Shown: positions 35,811 to 45,366, numbered from the stretch's first letter. The stretch: 64,000 bases of DNA from Pseudomonas sp. 14P_8.1_Bac3 (GCF_025466085.1 NZ_JANLOD010000033.1:62001-126000), one strand, 5' to 3'. Notes: generated by a model from the letters alone, not told the origin. Numbers and translations: made by a program.

Positions 35811-36187
35811 GCATAACAAGAATAAAAAGCAGCAAACCAATAAAAATAAGACGAAACGACTCTGACATAACAAGAACAACACGGCAGAGACGCAGCTAAC
35901 AGATTTTTTTGGAGAAGGTGTGCTTTTCAGGGTGCTTTTCGAAGTAACCCGCAACCGGGCAGAGAACAATAAAACTACCTTCAGGTAGCTCCCGAACTGG
36001 TTGGATCGCTCGGCGAAAAAGCAGATCAGCGCTCAAAAAAATACGTTTGCTCTTGATCCCGGATGGGGATCGACAAAAACAGCGGTAAAGGGTCACGGTT
36101 ACTAAAAACAAAAACAGACCGCCCCTCAATAATAAAAAAAGAGCACGCGCAACGAAAATTAAAGGGGAGCTTCGGCTCCCCTTTGTG
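35811..36187 (+). ncRNA. crcY: Small RNA CrcY (Hfq/Crc-titrating RNA)
   Basis: The transcript should start at GCATAACAAG about 11 bases after the -12 element and end at an intrinsic terminator, giving about 375 nt. It carries many A-rich AANAANAA motifs that bind Hfq with Crc: 35815-35822, 35839-35846, 35869-35879, 36104-36116 and 36128-36135. CrcY/CrcZ RNAs sequester Hfq-Crc when preferred carbon sources run out, relieving catabolite repression. From memory, crcY of P. putida also lies next to the HMG-CoA lyase gene. Confidence 0.88.
36161..36187 (+). terminator. Intrinsic terminator of crcY
   Basis: AAAGGGGAGC and GCTCCCCTTT pair perfectly around a stable TTCG tetraloop. The T tract is short. 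Confidence 0.88.
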
Positions 36188-36219
36188 CTGTCTGCGATTC
36201 AGGTTTTCATCCCGCCCTG

Positions 36220-36320
36220 TGTAGGAGCGAGCTCGCTCGCGAAGAACGCCAACCCTCCGCGTTTATCCAGACTGCACGCGTTATCGTTGACGCTCTTCGC
36301 GAGCAAGCTCGCTCCTATAG
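36220..36320. repeat. REP pair, copy d
   Basis: TGTAGGAGCGAGCTCGCTCG and CGAGCAAGCTCGCTCCTATA flank a spacer containing CCGCGTTTATCCAGACTG and CGTTATCGTTGACG, related to the spacers at 31.6 and 41.1 kb. It lies between crcY and the convergent acyl-CoA synthetase gene. Confidence 0.88.
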
Positions 36321-36329
36321 GGGATTTGA

Positions 36330-38027
36330 TCAGCTCTGTTTGCTGCGCAACTCCTCGACACTGATCTCGCGCATCCGAAACTTCTGGATCTTGCCGGTCA
36401 CGGTCATCGGGAACTCCTCGACGAACTTGAAGTGACGCGGCGTCTTGAAGTGCGCGATGCGTTCCTTGCACCAGGTTTGCAGTTCCTGTTCGGTGGCGCT
36501 GTGGCCCGGGTGAAACTTGATCCAGGCAACGATCTCTTCGCCATAACGCGAACACGGAATGCCGATCACTTGCACGTCCGCCACCGCTGGATGGGTAAAG
36601 AAGAATTCTTCCAGTTCCCGCGGGTAAATATTCTCACCGCCGCGAATGATCATGTCTTTGTTGCGTCCGGCAATGCAGACGTAGCCTTCGTCATTCATGC
36701 TCGCCAGGTCACCGGTGTGCATCCATCCCGCCTCATCGATCGCTTCGGCGGTGCCGTCAGGGTTGTTCCAGTACCCGAGCATCACGCTGTAGCCGCGAGT
36801 GCAGAGTTCACCGATCGTGCCGCGTGGCACCAGGTTGCCGGCCTCGTCGATGATTTTGCTTTCCAGTTGCGGCTGTGTACGGCCGACGGTGGTGACACGC
36901 AATTCGAGTTCGTCTGACGGACCGGTCTGCAACGACACCGGACTTGTTTCCGTCATGCCGTAGGCAATCTGCACTTCGCTCATGTGCATTTCGCTGATGA
37001 CCCGGCGCATCACTTCGATCGGACACGTCGCGCCGGCCATGATCCCGGTTCGTAACGTCGACAGGTCGAATTCGCCACGCCGGGGTTGGTCGAGCATGGC
37101 GATGAACATCGTCGGTACGCCATAGAGCCCGGTGGCTTTCTCTTCGGCAACGGTGGTCAGGGTCAACAACGGATCGAAGGCATCGTTGGGGTAAATCATG
37201 GTGCTGCCGTGGGTGATGCAGCCGAGGTTGCCCATGACCATGCCGAAGCAGTGATACAGCGGCACCGGAATCACCAGCCGATCATCGGCGGTCAAGCCAA
37301 GGCTTTCGCCAACCATGTAACCGTTATTGAGAATGTTGTAGTGGCTGAGGGTCGCGCCCTTTGGAAAACCGGTGGTGCCGGAGGTGTACTGGATGTTCAC
37401 CGGCTGGTCGAAGTGCAGGCTGTCCTGACGTTCGCGCAATTGTTCGATGGAGGCGCCCGCGGCGAGATCGGTCAATTGCGACCAGGGCAGGAAACCCGAC
37501 GGCGGCTGTGCATCGAGGCTGATCACGCCGCGCAAGTCCGGCAGGCGTTCGCTGTGCAATTGTCCGATGGATTGTTCGGCCAGCTCAGGCACCAGGCCCT
37601 GGAGCATGCCGTGATAATCAGAGGTCTTGAAAGAACCTGCACAAACCAGCCACTGGCAGCCTGACTGCTTCAATACGTACTCGAGTTCAGAGCTGCGATA
37701 TGCCGGGTTGATATTCACCAGGATGACGCCGATCTTCGCGCTGGCGAACTGGCTGATGCACCACTGCGCGCAATTCGGTGCCCAGATGCCCAGCCGGTCA
37801 CCGGTCTGCAAGCCCAGCGCCAGCAATGCCCGGGCATGCAGGTCCACCGCATCGGACAGTTGCTGCCAGGTGTAACGCCGCTGCTGGTGGCGCACCACCA
37901 GCGCCTCCCCTGACGGGTACTGCGCGACGGTGTGATCGAACGCCTCGCCAATGGTCATCGCCAGCAAGGCTTTGTCCTGAGAACCACGGGTGTAGCTGCG
38001 CTGCGGGCTTGCACTGGGTTGATCCAT
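36330..38027 (-). CDS. Acyl-CoA synthetase (AMP-binding family)
   Basis: The 565-residue ligase activates a carboxylic acid to its CoA ester. The ATP-binding motif [11 protein letters not shown], the [10 protein letters not shown] segment, the hinge [19 protein letters not shown] and the catalytic C-terminal Lys in [13 protein letters not shown] are intact. AGGGG lies five bases before the ATG at 38027. Because it diverges from liuABCD and shares their promoter region, isovalerate or another branched acid is the likely substrate (inference). Confidence 0.92.
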   Translation of the reverse strand: MDQPSASPQRSYTRGSQDKALLAMTIGEAFDHTVAQYPSGEALVVRHQQRRYTWQQLSDAVDLHARALLALGLQTGDRLGIWAPNCAQWCISQFASAKIGVILVNINPAYRSSELEYVLKQSGCQWLVCAGSFKTSDYHGMLQGLVPELAEQSIGQLHSERLPDLRGVISLDAQPPSGFLPWSQLTDLAAGASIEQLRERQDSLHFDQPVNIQYTSGTTGFPKGATLSHYNILNNGYMVGESLGLTADDRLVIPVPLYHCFGMVMGNLGCITHGSTMIYPNDAFDPLLTLTTVAEEKATGLYGVPTMFIAMLDQPRRGEFDLSTLRTGIMAGATCPIEVMRRVISEMHMSEVQIAYGMTETSPVSLQTGPSDELELRVTTVGRTQPQLESKIIDEAGNLVPRGTIGELCTRGYSVMLGYWNNPDGTAEAIDEAGWMHTGDLASMNDEGYVCIAGRNKDMIIRGGENIYPRELEEFFFTHPAVADVQVIGIPCSRYGEEIVAWIKFHPGHSATEQELQTWCKERIAHFKTPRHFKFVEEFPMTVTGKIQKFRMREISVEELRSKQS

Positions 38028-38206
38028 GACGACCCCTATTGTCTTTATTAATGGGTTGCCGACGCTCACCTGCAGAAAGGGGCTTGCTCGCGAATCTGGT
38101 GTTTCGGACGACGCCTGCATCGACAGACAGACGCTTTCGCTAACAAGATCATTCCTACAGAACGGGTCCGCTTTTCTATCTTGAACTGGCGCTACTGTCG
38201 CTCAAG

Positions 38207-38222
38207 TTGACGTTAACGTAAA
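38207..38222. promoter_or_regulatory. Probable LiuR box 1 upstream of liuA
   Basis: TTGACGTTAACGTAAA resembles the liuR-upstream dyad TTGACGTAAACGTCAA with one arm degenerate. It lies between the divergent acyl-CoA synthetase and liuA genes and could serve either. Confidence 0.6.
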
Positions 38223-38228
38223 GGGCCA

Positions 38229-38264
38229 TTGACAGCCATTCGTCACAGGCTTACGTTAACGTAA
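38229..38264 (+). promoter_or_regulatory. Probable liuA promoter with LiuR box 2
   Basis: TTGACA (38229-38234), a 17-base spacer and TACGTT (38252-38257) form a sigma70-like promoter. The perfect dyad TTACGTTAACGTAA (38251-38264) covers the -10. This fits LiuR acting at the promoter. Confidence 0.6.
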
Positions 38265-38320
38265 AGGTGAGAGCTGGATCGCTGGCCTCCCCGCCCTACA
38301 AAAAAGCCAAAAGGTGACCC

Positions 38321-39484
38321 ATGAGCTACCCATCCCTGAACTTTGCCCTCGGTGAAACCATCGACATGCTGCGCGATCAGGTTCAGTCCTTCGTCGCCAA
38401 AGAGATCGCCCCGCGCGCCGCTCAGATCGACATCGACAACCTGTTCCCCGCCGATCTGTGGCGCAAATTCGGCGACATGGGCCTGCTCGGCGTGACCGTG
38501 CCGGAAGAATATGGCGGTGCCGGCCTGGGTTACCTGGCGCACGTGGTGGCCATGGAAGAAATCAGCCGGGGTTCAGCCTCGGTAGCGTTGTCCTACGGCG
38601 CGCACTCCAACCTCTGCGTCAACCAGATCAACCGCAACGGCAACCACGAACAGAAAAGCAAATACCTGCCGAAGCTGATCAGCGGCGAGCACGTCGGCGC
38701 ACTGGCCATGAGCGAGCCGAATGCCGGCTCCGACGTGGTGTCGATGAAACTGCGCGCTGACAAACGTGGCGACCGCTACGTCCTCAACGGCAGCAAAACC
38801 TGGATCACCAACGGCCCCGACGCCAGCACCTACGTGATCTACGCCAAGACCGACCTGGAAAAAGGCCCTCACGGCATCACCGCGTTCATCGTCGAACGCG
38901 ACTGGAAAGGGTTCAGCCGCAGCAACAAGTTCGACAAGCTCGGCATGCGCGGTTCAAATACCTGCGAACTGTTCTTCGATGACGTCGAAGTGCCGGAAGA
39001 AAACATCCTCGGCGTGCTCAATGGCGGCGTGAAAGTGCTGATGAGCGGCCTCGACTATGAACGCGTCGTGCTGTCGGGTGGCCCGACCGGGATCATGCAG
39101 GCCTGCATGGACCTGATCGTGCCGTACATCCATGACCGCAAGCAGTTCGGCCAGAGCATCGGCGAATTTCAGCTGATCCAGGGCAAGGTCGCCGACATGT
39201 ACACCCAGCTCAACGCCAGCCGCGCCTACCTGTACGCCGTGGCGCAAGCCTGCGAACGCGGCGAAACCACGCGCAAGGACGCCGCCGGCGTCATTCTCTA
39301 CAGCGCTGAACGCGCCACGCAAATGGCCCTCGACGCGATCCAGATCCTCGGCGGCAACGGCTACATCAACGAATTCCCGGCCGGTCGCCTGTTGCGTGAC
39401 GCCAAGCTGTACGAAATCGGCGCCGGCACCAGCGAGATCCGTCGCATGCTGATCGGTCGCGAACTGTTCAACGAAACCCGCTAA
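38321..39484 (+). CDS. liuA: Isovaleryl-CoA dehydrogenase
   Basis: The flavoenzyme oxidises isovaleryl-CoA to 3-methylcrotonyl-CoA in leucine catabolism. The 387-residue protein has the family motifs [20 protein letters not shown] and [20 protein letters not shown]. The Glu in [11 protein letters not shown] occupies the catalytic-base position typical of isovaleryl-CoA dehydrogenases. It is the first gene of liuABCD, 13 bases before liuB. Confidence 0.95.
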   Translation: MSYPSLNFALGETIDMLRDQVQSFVAKEIAPRAAQIDIDNLFPADLWRKFGDMGLLGVTVPEEYGGAGLGYLAHVVAMEEISRGSASVALSYGAHSNLCVNQINRNGNHEQKSKYLPKLISGEHVGALAMSEPNAGSDVVSMKLRADKRGDRYVLNGSKTWITNGPDASTYVIYAKTDLEKGPHGITAFIVERDWKGFSRSNKFDKLGMRGSNTCELFFDDVEVPEENILGVLNGGVKVLMSGLDYERVVLSGGPTGIMQACMDLIVPYIHDRKQFGQSIGEFQLIQGKVADMYTQLNASRAYLYAVAQACERGETTRKDAAGVILYSAERATQMALDAIQILGGNGYINEFPAGRLLRDAKLYEIGAGTSEIRRMLIGRELFNETR

Positions 39485-39497
39485 GACGGAGCTGTCC

Positions 39498-41105
39498 ATG
39501 GCTATCCTGCATACCCAGCTCAACCCCCGTTCGGCGGAGTTCGCGACCAACAGTGCGGCGATGCTCAAACAGGTCGACGCCCTGCACACCCTGCTCGCAC
39601 AAGTGCAGCAAGGTGGCGGCCCGAAGGCGCAAGAGCGCCACACGTCGCGAGGCAAGTTGCTGCCCCGTGAGCGGATCAATCGCCTGCTGGATCCGGGCTC
39701 GCCGTTTCTCGAAATCAGTCAACTCGCCGCTTACGAGGTATACGGCGAAGACGTGCCGGCCGCTGGCGTGATCGCCGGGATCGGCCGCGTGGAAGGCGTC
39801 GAGTGCATGATCGTGGCCAACGATGCCACGGTGAAAGGCGGCTCGTATTACCCGCTGACCGTAAAAAAACACCTGCGCGCCCAGACTATCGCCCAGCAGA
39901 ACCGCCTGCCGTGCATCTATCTGGTGGACTCGGGTGGCGCCAACCTGCCGCGTCAGGATGAAGTGTTCCCGGACCGGGAGCATTTCGGGCGGATCTTCTT
40001 CAACCAGGCGAACATGAGCGCCATGGGCATTCCGCAGATTGCCGTGGTCATGGGCTCGTGCACCGCCGGCGGTGCGTACGTGCCGGCGATGGCGGACGAA
40101 GCGATCATGGTGCGCGAACAGGCGACCATTTTCCTCGCCGGCCCTCCGCTGGTGAAAGCGGCGACCGGTGAAGTGGTCAGTGCCGAAGACCTCGGTGGTG
40201 CCGATGTGCACTGCAAGATTTCCGGTGTCGCCGACCATTACGCCGAAAGCGATGAACATGCCCTGGCCATCGCCCGACGCAGCATCGCCAACCTCAACTG
40301 GCGCAAGCTCGGTGAAGTCCAGCAACGCACGCCGATCGCCCCGCTCTATAGCAGCGACGAGCTGTACGGCGTGGTGCCGGCGGACGCCAAGCAACCGTTC
40401 GACGTGCGGGAAGTGATCGCGCGGCTGGTGGACGGTTCGGTGTTCGATGAATTCAAGGCACTGTTCGGAACGACGCTGGTGTGCGGCTTTGCCTACCTGC
40501 ACGGTTACCCGATCGCGATCCTCGCCAACAACGGCATCCTCTTCGCCGAAGCGGCCCAGAAAGGTGCGCACTTCATCGAACTGGCCTGCCAGCGCGGCAT
40601 TCCGTTGCTGTTCCTGCAGAACATCACCGGGTTCATGGTCGGCCAGAAGTACGAGGCTGGCGGTATCGCCAAGCACGGGGCGAAACTGGTCACCGCTGTG
40701 GCGTGCGCCAAGGTGCCGAAATTCACGGTGATCATCGGTGGCAGTTTCGGCGCCGGTAACTACGGCATGTGCGGTCGGGCCTATGATCCACGATTCCTGT
40801 GGATGTGGCCGAATGCACGCATCGGCGTGATGGGTGCCGAACAGGCCGCAGGCGTATTGGTGCAGGTCAAGCGCGAGCAGGCCGAGCGCAGTGGCCAGGC
40901 GTTCAGCGCCGAGCAGGAAGCCGAGATCAAGCAACCGATCCTCGATCAGTACGAGGAACAGGGTCACCCCTACTACTCCAGTGCACGGCTGTGGGACGAC
41001 GGCGTCATCGACCCGGCGCAGACCCGCGACGTGCTGGCCCTGGCCTTGTCCGCATCGCTGAATGCGCCAATCGAACCGAGCCGCTTCGGCGTGTTCCGGA
41101 TGTGA
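39498..41105 (+). CDS. liuB: Methylcrotonyl-CoA carboxylase beta (carboxyltransferase) subunit
   Basis: The 535-residue subunit transfers CO2 from biotin to 3-methylcrotonyl-CoA. Both crotonase-like halves of the carboxyltransferase are present, with [17 protein letters not shown] in the first and [20 protein letters not shown] and [20 protein letters not shown] in the second. It works with LiuD. A REP pair follows its stop codon, before liuC. Confidence 0.95.
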   Translation: MAILHTQLNPRSAEFATNSAAMLKQVDALHTLLAQVQQGGGPKAQERHTSRGKLLPRERINRLLDPGSPFLEISQLAAYEVYGEDVPAAGVIAGIGRVEGVECMIVANDATVKGGSYYPLTVKKHLRAQTIAQQNRLPCIYLVDSGGANLPRQDEVFPDREHFGRIFFNQANMSAMGIPQIAVVMGSCTAGGAYVPAMADEAIMVREQATIFLAGPPLVKAATGEVVSAEDLGGADVHCKISGVADHYAESDEHALAIARRSIANLNWRKLGEVQQRTPIAPLYSSDELYGVVPADAKQPFDVREVIARLVDGSVFDEFKALFGTTLVCGFAYLHGYPIAILANNGILFAEAAQKGAHFIELACQRGIPLLFLQNITGFMVGQKYEAGGIAKHGAKLVTAVACAKVPKFTVIIGGSFGAGNYGMCGRAYDPRFLWMWPNARIGVMGAEQAAGVLVQVKREQAERSGQAFSAEQEAEIKQPILDQYEEQGHPYYSSARLWDDGVIDPAQTRDVLALALSASLNAPIEPSRFGVFRM

Positions 41106-41115
41106 TCCTGCCCCC

Positions 41116-41217
41116 TGTAGGAGCGAGCTTGCTCGCGATGATTCTCAACGATAACGCTGCACACCTGACACCCCGCGGCGAGTTCAAGACCATCGCGAGC
41201 AAGCTCGCTCCTACAGG
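41116..41217. repeat. REP pair, copy e, inside the liu operon
   Basis: TGTAGGAGCGAGCTTGCTCG and CGAGCAAGCTCGCTCCTACA are perfect inverted arms around a spacer with AACGATAACG, the reverse complement of the spacer core in the copy at 36.2 kb. It fills the liuB-liuC gap. Confidence 0.9.
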
Positions 41218-41241
41218 AAAGAGTTGTGGAGACGGAAGAAT

Positions 41242-42057
41242 ATGAGCGACTTCAACACCCTCGAGCTGCAGATCGACCCGCGTGGTTTCGCCACGCTGTG
41301 GCTCAGCCGGGAAGAAAAGAACAACGCCTTCAACGCCGAGATGATCCGAGAACTGGTCCTCGCGCTGGACAAGGTCTCGACCGATGCCAGCCTGCGTTTC
41401 CTGCTGGTACGCGGCCGCGGCAAACACTTCAGCGCCGGTGCCGACCTGGCCTGGATGCAGCAATCGGCCGAACTTGATTACGGCACCAACCTCGACGACG
41501 CCCGGGAACTGGCGGAATTGATGTACAACCTCGCCAAGCTCAAAGTACCGACGCTGGCCGTGGTGCAAGGCGCGGCGTTCGGCGGCGCGCTGGGCCTGAT
41601 CAGTTGCTGTGACATGGCCATCGGTGCTGATGACGCGCAGTTCTGCCTGTCGGAAGTGCGCATCGGCCTGGCACCGGCGGTCATCAGCCCGTTCGTGGTT
41701 CAAGCCATCGGCGAACGCGCCGCACGTCGCTATGCCCTGACCGCCGAGCGCTTCGGTGGGCAGCGGGCGCGGGAAATCGGCCTGTTGTCGGAGAGCTACC
41801 CGGCAGCGGAGCTGGACCAGAAAGTCGAACAGTGGATCGACAACCTGCTGCTCAACAGCCCTGCCGCCATGCGCGTTAGCAAGGACTTGCTGCGTGAAGT
41901 CGGCAACGGTGCGCTGACCCCGGCGCTGCGCCGCTACACCGAAAATGCCATCGCGCGAATCCGCGTCAGCCCCGAAGGCCAGGAAGGCCTGCGCGCCTTT
42001 CTGCAAAAACGTCCGCCGAGCTGGCAGGCCGAAATCACCCCCAAGGAGCCGCGTTGA
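41242..42057 (+). CDS. liuC: Methylglutaconyl-CoA hydratase (enoyl-CoA hydratase family)
   Basis: The 271-residue crotonase-fold enzyme hydrates 3-methylglutaconyl-CoA to HMG-CoA. The CoA/oxyanion loops KHFSAGADLAWMQ and VQGAAFGGALGLISCCDMAI are visible, as is the SEVRIGLAPAVISPF region. The ATG at 41242 has GGAGACGGA upstream. It ends in TGATG, overlapping liuD by one base. Confidence 0.93.
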   Translation: MSDFNTLELQIDPRGFATLWLSREEKNNAFNAEMIRELVLALDKVSTDASLRFLLVRGRGKHFSAGADLAWMQQSAELDYGTNLDDARELAELMYNLAKLKVPTLAVVQGAAFGGALGLISCCDMAIGADDAQFCLSEVRIGLAPAVISPFVVQAIGERAARRYALTAERFGGQRAREIGLLSESYPAAELDQKVEQWIDNLLLNSPAAMRVSKDLLREVGNGALTPALRRYTENAIARIRVSPEGQEGLRAFLQKRPPSWQAEITPKEPR

Positions 42058-44003
42058 TGAGCGCACCTGTCATTACTTCCCTGCTGGTGGCCAACCGTGG
42101 CGAAATCGCTTGCCGGGTGATGCGCACCGCCAAGGCACTGGGCCTGACCACCGTGGCCGTGCACAGCGCCACCGACCGTGAAGCCCGGCACAGCCGCGAA
42201 GCGGATATTCGTGTCGATCTCGGCGGTAGCAAAGCCGCCGACAGTTACCTGCAAATCGACAAGCTGATCGCCGCCGCCAAGGCCAGCGGCGCCCAGGCCA
42301 TTCATCCCGGTTATGGCTTCCTGTCGGAGAACGCCGGATTCGCCCGTGCGATCGAAGCCGCCGGCCTGATTTTCCTCGGCCCGCCCGCCTCGGCCATCGA
42401 CGCCATGGGCAGCAAGTCCGCGGCCAAAGCCTTGATGGAAACCGCTGGCGTGCCCTTGGTGCCGGGTTATCACGGCGAAGCTCAAGACCTCGACACCTTC
42501 CGCGACGCTTGCGAACGCATCGGCTATCCGGTGTTGCTCAAGGCGACCGCGGGCGGTGGCGGCAAAGGCATGAAAGTGGTCGAGGAGGTCAGCCAACTGG
42601 CCGAAGCCCTGGCCTCGGCCCAGCGTGAAGCACAGTCCTCGTTCGGCGATTCGCGGATGCTGGTCGAGAAATATTTGCTGAAACCGCGGCACGTGGAAAT
42701 CCAGATTTTTGCCGACCGGCACGGCAACTGCCTTTACCTCAACGAGCGCGATTGCTCCATCCAGCGCCGGCACCAGAAAGTCGTCGAGGAAGCGCCTGCG
42801 CCAGGCCTGAGCCCGGAACTGCGTCGCGCGATGGGCGAAGCCGCCGTGCGTTCGGCGCAGGCTATCGGTTACGTCGGCGCCGGCACCGTGGAATTTTTGC
42901 TGGACGCCCGCGGCGAGTTCTTCTTCATGGAGATGAACACGCGCTTGCAAGTCGAACACCCGGTCACCGAAGCCATCACCGGTCTCGACCTGGTGGCCTG
43001 GCAGATTCGCGTGGCTCGCGGTGAAGCCCTGCCGATGACCCAGGATCAGGTGCCGTTGATCGGGCATGCCATTGAAGTGCGGTTGTATGCCGAAGACCCG
43101 GGCAATGATTTCCTGCCGGCCACCGGGCGTCTGGAGTTGTACCGCGAATCTGCCGAAGGGCCGGGACGGCGGGTCGACAGCGGCGTTGAAGAAGGCGACG
43201 AGATTTCGCCGTTCTATGACCCGATGCTGGGCAAGCTGATTGCCTGGGGCGAGGACCGTGAACAGGCGCGTCTGCGTTTGCTGAGCATGCTCGACGAATT
43301 CGCGATCGGCGGGCTCAAGACCAACATCAACTTCCTGCGCCGCATCATCGGCCATCCCGCGTTTGCGGCGGCAGAACTGGATACCGGGTTCATTCCACGT
43401 TATCAGGATCAACTGCTGCCCACGCCATCTGAACTCAGCGATGAATTCTGGCAAGCCGCGGCGCAGGCATTTGCGCGGAGCCAGCCAGACACGACCCGCA
43501 TCGATGACCTGAGTTCGCCTTGGGCTAACGGCAACGGCTTCCGTGCCGGACTGCCGAAAGAGATCACGCTGCATCTGAGCTGCGAAGGCCAGGACCGGGC
43601 ATTGACCCTGAAGGCCGGTTCAGCTCAGCTCAAGGGCGAGTATCTGTCCACCGAACAGGATGGCGTGCGCCGCCAGCATCGAACGATCCGTCGCGACGGC
43701 GTTGTGTATCTGCAATGGGAAGGTGAGTTGCGGCGCATCGAGGCCTACGACCCGATCAGCGCGGTCGAAGCCAGTCACAGCCATCAAGGCGGGCTCACCG
43801 CGCCGATGAACGGCAGCATCGTGCGAGTACTGGTGGAGGCCGGGCAGACGGTCGAGGCCGGCGCACAACTGGTGGTGCTGGAAGCGATGAAAATGGAGCA
43901 CAGCATTCGTGCGCCACACGCTGGAGTGATCAAGGCGCTGTATTGCCAGGAAGGCGAGATGGTCAGCGAAGGCAGTGCGTTGGTCGAACTGGAAGAAGCG
44001 TGA
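42057..44003 (+). CDS. liuD: Methylcrotonyl-CoA carboxylase alpha (biotin) subunit
   Basis: The 648-residue subunit carries a biotin carboxylase domain (about 1-450; LLVANRGEIACRVMRTAKAL, the ATP loop GGGGKGMK, and EMNTRLQVEHPVTE). A linker domain follows, then a C-terminal biotinyl domain with the attachment Lys in LEAMKMEH. AAGGAG precedes the ATG at 42057. It completes liuABCD. Confidence 0.95.
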   Translation: MSAPVITSLLVANRGEIACRVMRTAKALGLTTVAVHSATDREARHSREADIRVDLGGSKAADSYLQIDKLIAAAKASGAQAIHPGYGFLSENAGFARAIEAAGLIFLGPPASAIDAMGSKSAAKALMETAGVPLVPGYHGEAQDLDTFRDACERIGYPVLLKATAGGGGKGMKVVEEVSQLAEALASAQREAQSSFGDSRMLVEKYLLKPRHVEIQIFADRHGNCLYLNERDCSIQRRHQKVVEEAPAPGLSPELRRAMGEAAVRSAQAIGYVGAGTVEFLLDARGEFFFMEMNTRLQVEHPVTEAITGLDLVAWQIRVARGEALPMTQDQVPLIGHAIEVRLYAEDPGNDFLPATGRLELYRESAEGPGRRVDSGVEEGDEISPFYDPMLGKLIAWGEDREQARLRLLSMLDEFAIGGLKTNINFLRRIIGHPAFAAAELDTGFIPRYQDQLLPTPSELSDEFWQAAAQAFARSQPDTTRIDDLSSPWANGNGFRAGLPKEITLHLSCEGQDRALTLKAGSAQLKGEYLSTEQDGVRRQHRTIRRDGVVYLQWEGELRRIEAYDPISAVEASHSHQGGLTAPMNGSIVRVLVEAGQTVEAGAQLVVLEAMKMEHSIRAPHAGVIKALYCQEGEMVSEGSALVELEEA

Positions 44004-44008
44004 AATGA

Positions 44009-44040
44009 AGATCGGTCCTACGCATTGCGAGGACCGATCT
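44009..44040. terminator. Perfect stem-loop between liuD and the convergent repressor gene
   Basis: AGATCGGTCCT (44009-44019) pairs perfectly with AGGACCGATCT (44030-44040) around a 10-base loop. There is no T-run, so it may stabilise the liu mRNA 3' end or act as a weak bidirectional terminator. Confidence 0.6.
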
Positions 44041-44042
44041 GA

Positions 44043-44690
44043 TCAGAACCTGGCCGTTGCCTGAACGACCACGCCGATGATTCGGCAAGCGTCGGTGAAC
44101 AGGGCTTTCGGATAAGTCGGATTGAGCGGGACCAGGTAACGCTGACCGCCCTCTTCGATCAGCTTGCGAAACGTCGCCTCGGGGCTGTCCGGCCAGCGGG
44201 CGATCACCAGCTTTCCGGGTTCCGGCACGATGGCCGGGTCCACCAGGATCATCATGCCCTCGGCGATGCTGACGCCGCTCGGCGCTGTCATTGCGTCACC
44301 CACCACTCGCAACCAGAAAGCCGCGCCCTGGGCGTGGTAATCGGTCAATTCGAAGGCCGCCTTGTCATATTTCGCCGGCTCGCCGTCGCGCACCTCGCAG
44401 GATTCCCGCCAGTTGCTGACTGGGTAACGGAAGTACGGGTTGTACTTGCGCACCAGGTCCTCGCTTTCTTCCCTCGCCGAGTCCGGCTCACGGATGACCA
44501 GCGCCACCTCGAGAAAGCTCATGCCCAGTGCATGGAGCACCCGGTTCATGTCATCGATGCCAGGCTGGCGACGTTTGTTCAACCAATGCCCGATGCCGCC
44601 CTGGGACATCCCGAGGCGGTCGGCGAGTATCTCTTGAGTGACGTTCAGTTCACTCATCTTGGCCTTGACCAATTCAATCCATTTATCCAT
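44043..44690 (-). CDS. LexA/PrtR-like XRE repressor with S24 domain, probably non-cleavable
   Basis: The 215-residue protein has an N-terminal XRE helix-turn-helix (about 8-60; QEILADRLGMSQGGIGHWLN) and a C-terminal S24 fold. The nucleophile motif reads VVGDAMTAPSG, with Ala133 in place of the catalytic Ser. The usual Lys position reads FRKL rather than FKRL, and the cleavage-site region reads WRESCE without Ala-Gly. Self-cleavage on DNA damage is therefore unlikely. It is divergent from a DUF6124-type gene. Confidence 0.88.
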   Translation of the reverse strand: MDKWIELVKAKMSELNVTQEILADRLGMSQGGIGHWLNKRRQPGIDDMNRVLHALGMSFLEVALVIREPDSAREESEDLVRKYNPYFRYPVSNWRESCEVRDGEPAKYDKAAFELTDYHAQGAAFWLRVVGDAMTAPSGVSIAEGMMILVDPAIVPEPGKLVIARWPDSPEATFRKLIEEGGQRYLVPLNPTYPKALFTDACRIIGVVVQATARF

Positions 44691-44738
44691 GTGCGGCACG
44701 ATACGTGGGCGCCTCCGGCCATCAAAACACAAATTGTA

Positions 44739-44763
44739 GTATTTAAATTCTCGTCACAAATAC
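44739..44763. promoter_or_regulatory. Possible operator between the repressor and DUF6124 genes
   Basis: GTATTT (44739-44744) and AAATAC (44758-44763) form an inverted repeat with 13 bases between the arms in the 130-base divergent region. This fits a site for the dimeric XRE repressor; the match is by eye. Confidence 0.35.
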
Positions 44764-44819
44764 AGATCGTACTAGGATTGATTCACGGATCTGAATCTAT
44801 CACGGAGCTTGCCATTGCC

Positions 44820-45161
44820 ATGAACATCCCCAGCAACGAACTGCCCGACGTGCAAATCGACACCTCCCTCACCTCGCCAAAAGGCTCGGCCGCGGCGCAA
44901 CGCGCGCTGGACTATTACTTGAAACCAGCTGCGTCCGAAGAGCTGGAAGAAGAGCGTTTCTTCGACGTGAACCGCAATGTCAGCAGCGAGGAGGCGTTGG
45001 TGCGCGCTTCAGACCTGTTGCGCTGCGCCGCCGCCACGGCCTACGAGTCGGCGAACCATTTGCAGGGTGTTCATCGGGATCTGGCGTTCTCGACGGTGCA
45101 TATGATCGATATGGCCAAGGCGTTGCTGGACCGATCCCTGGACGGGATCCATCACGGATAA
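44820..45161 (+). CDS. DUF6124-like hypothetical protein
   Basis: The 113-residue protein is helical and acidic, with no signal sequence. Its central pattern (RALDYYLKPA, then SEEALVRASDLLRCAAATAYE and a final FSTVHMIDMAKALLD) is the one I associate with DUF6124 proteins, common and often multicopy in Pseudomonas. GGAG lies 12 bases before the ATG, rather far. Function unknown. Confidence 0.8.
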   Translation: MNIPSNELPDVQIDTSLTSPKGSAAAQRALDYYLKPAASEELEEERFFDVNRNVSSEEALVRASDLLRCAAATAYESANHLQGVHRDLAFSTVHMIDMAKALLDRSLDGIHHG

Positions 45162-45219
45162 GGCGAGCGGGTTTCGGAGGGTGCAAGAAAGATTTTTACA
45201 ATCGCACAGATGAAATCGT

Positions 45220-45251
45220 TTGACTTGCAAACGAGAATGATTATTATTGCA
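45220..45251 (+). promoter_or_regulatory. prrF1 promoter with Fur box
   Basis: TTGACT (45220-45225) is a -35 and TATTAT (45242-45247) a -10. The Fur box GAGAATGATTATTATTGCA (45233-45251) covers the -10, so iron-loaded Fur would block transcription. Confidence 0.85.
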
Positions 45252-45254
45252 TTC

Positions 45255-45366
45255 AGCTGGTCGCGAGATCAGTCGATTGTCCAAGTGACCTCAGGTCGGT
45301 CTCCTGGACTTTCTCCTCATCAGGCTAATCACGGTTTTTGACCCGGCTTTTTGCCGGGTCTTTTTT
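45255..45366 (+). ncRNA. prrF1: Iron-responsive small RNA PrrF1
   Basis: The sequence begins AGCTGGTCGCGAGATCAGTC and contains the conserved pairing core CTCATCAGGCTAATCACGG. It ends in the terminator GACCCGGC-loop-GCCGGGTC plus a T-run. PrrF RNAs repress messages for non-essential iron proteins when iron is scarce (the iron-sparing response). Length is about 110 nt. Numbering as F1 rather than F2 is a guess, since only one copy is in the window. Confidence 0.92.

Noticed and set aside
31576..41217. Repeated GAGCGAGC units as a CRISPR array
   Set aside because: Copies are kilobases apart, paired and inverted, with no regular repeat-spacer series and no cas genes; they are REP elements.
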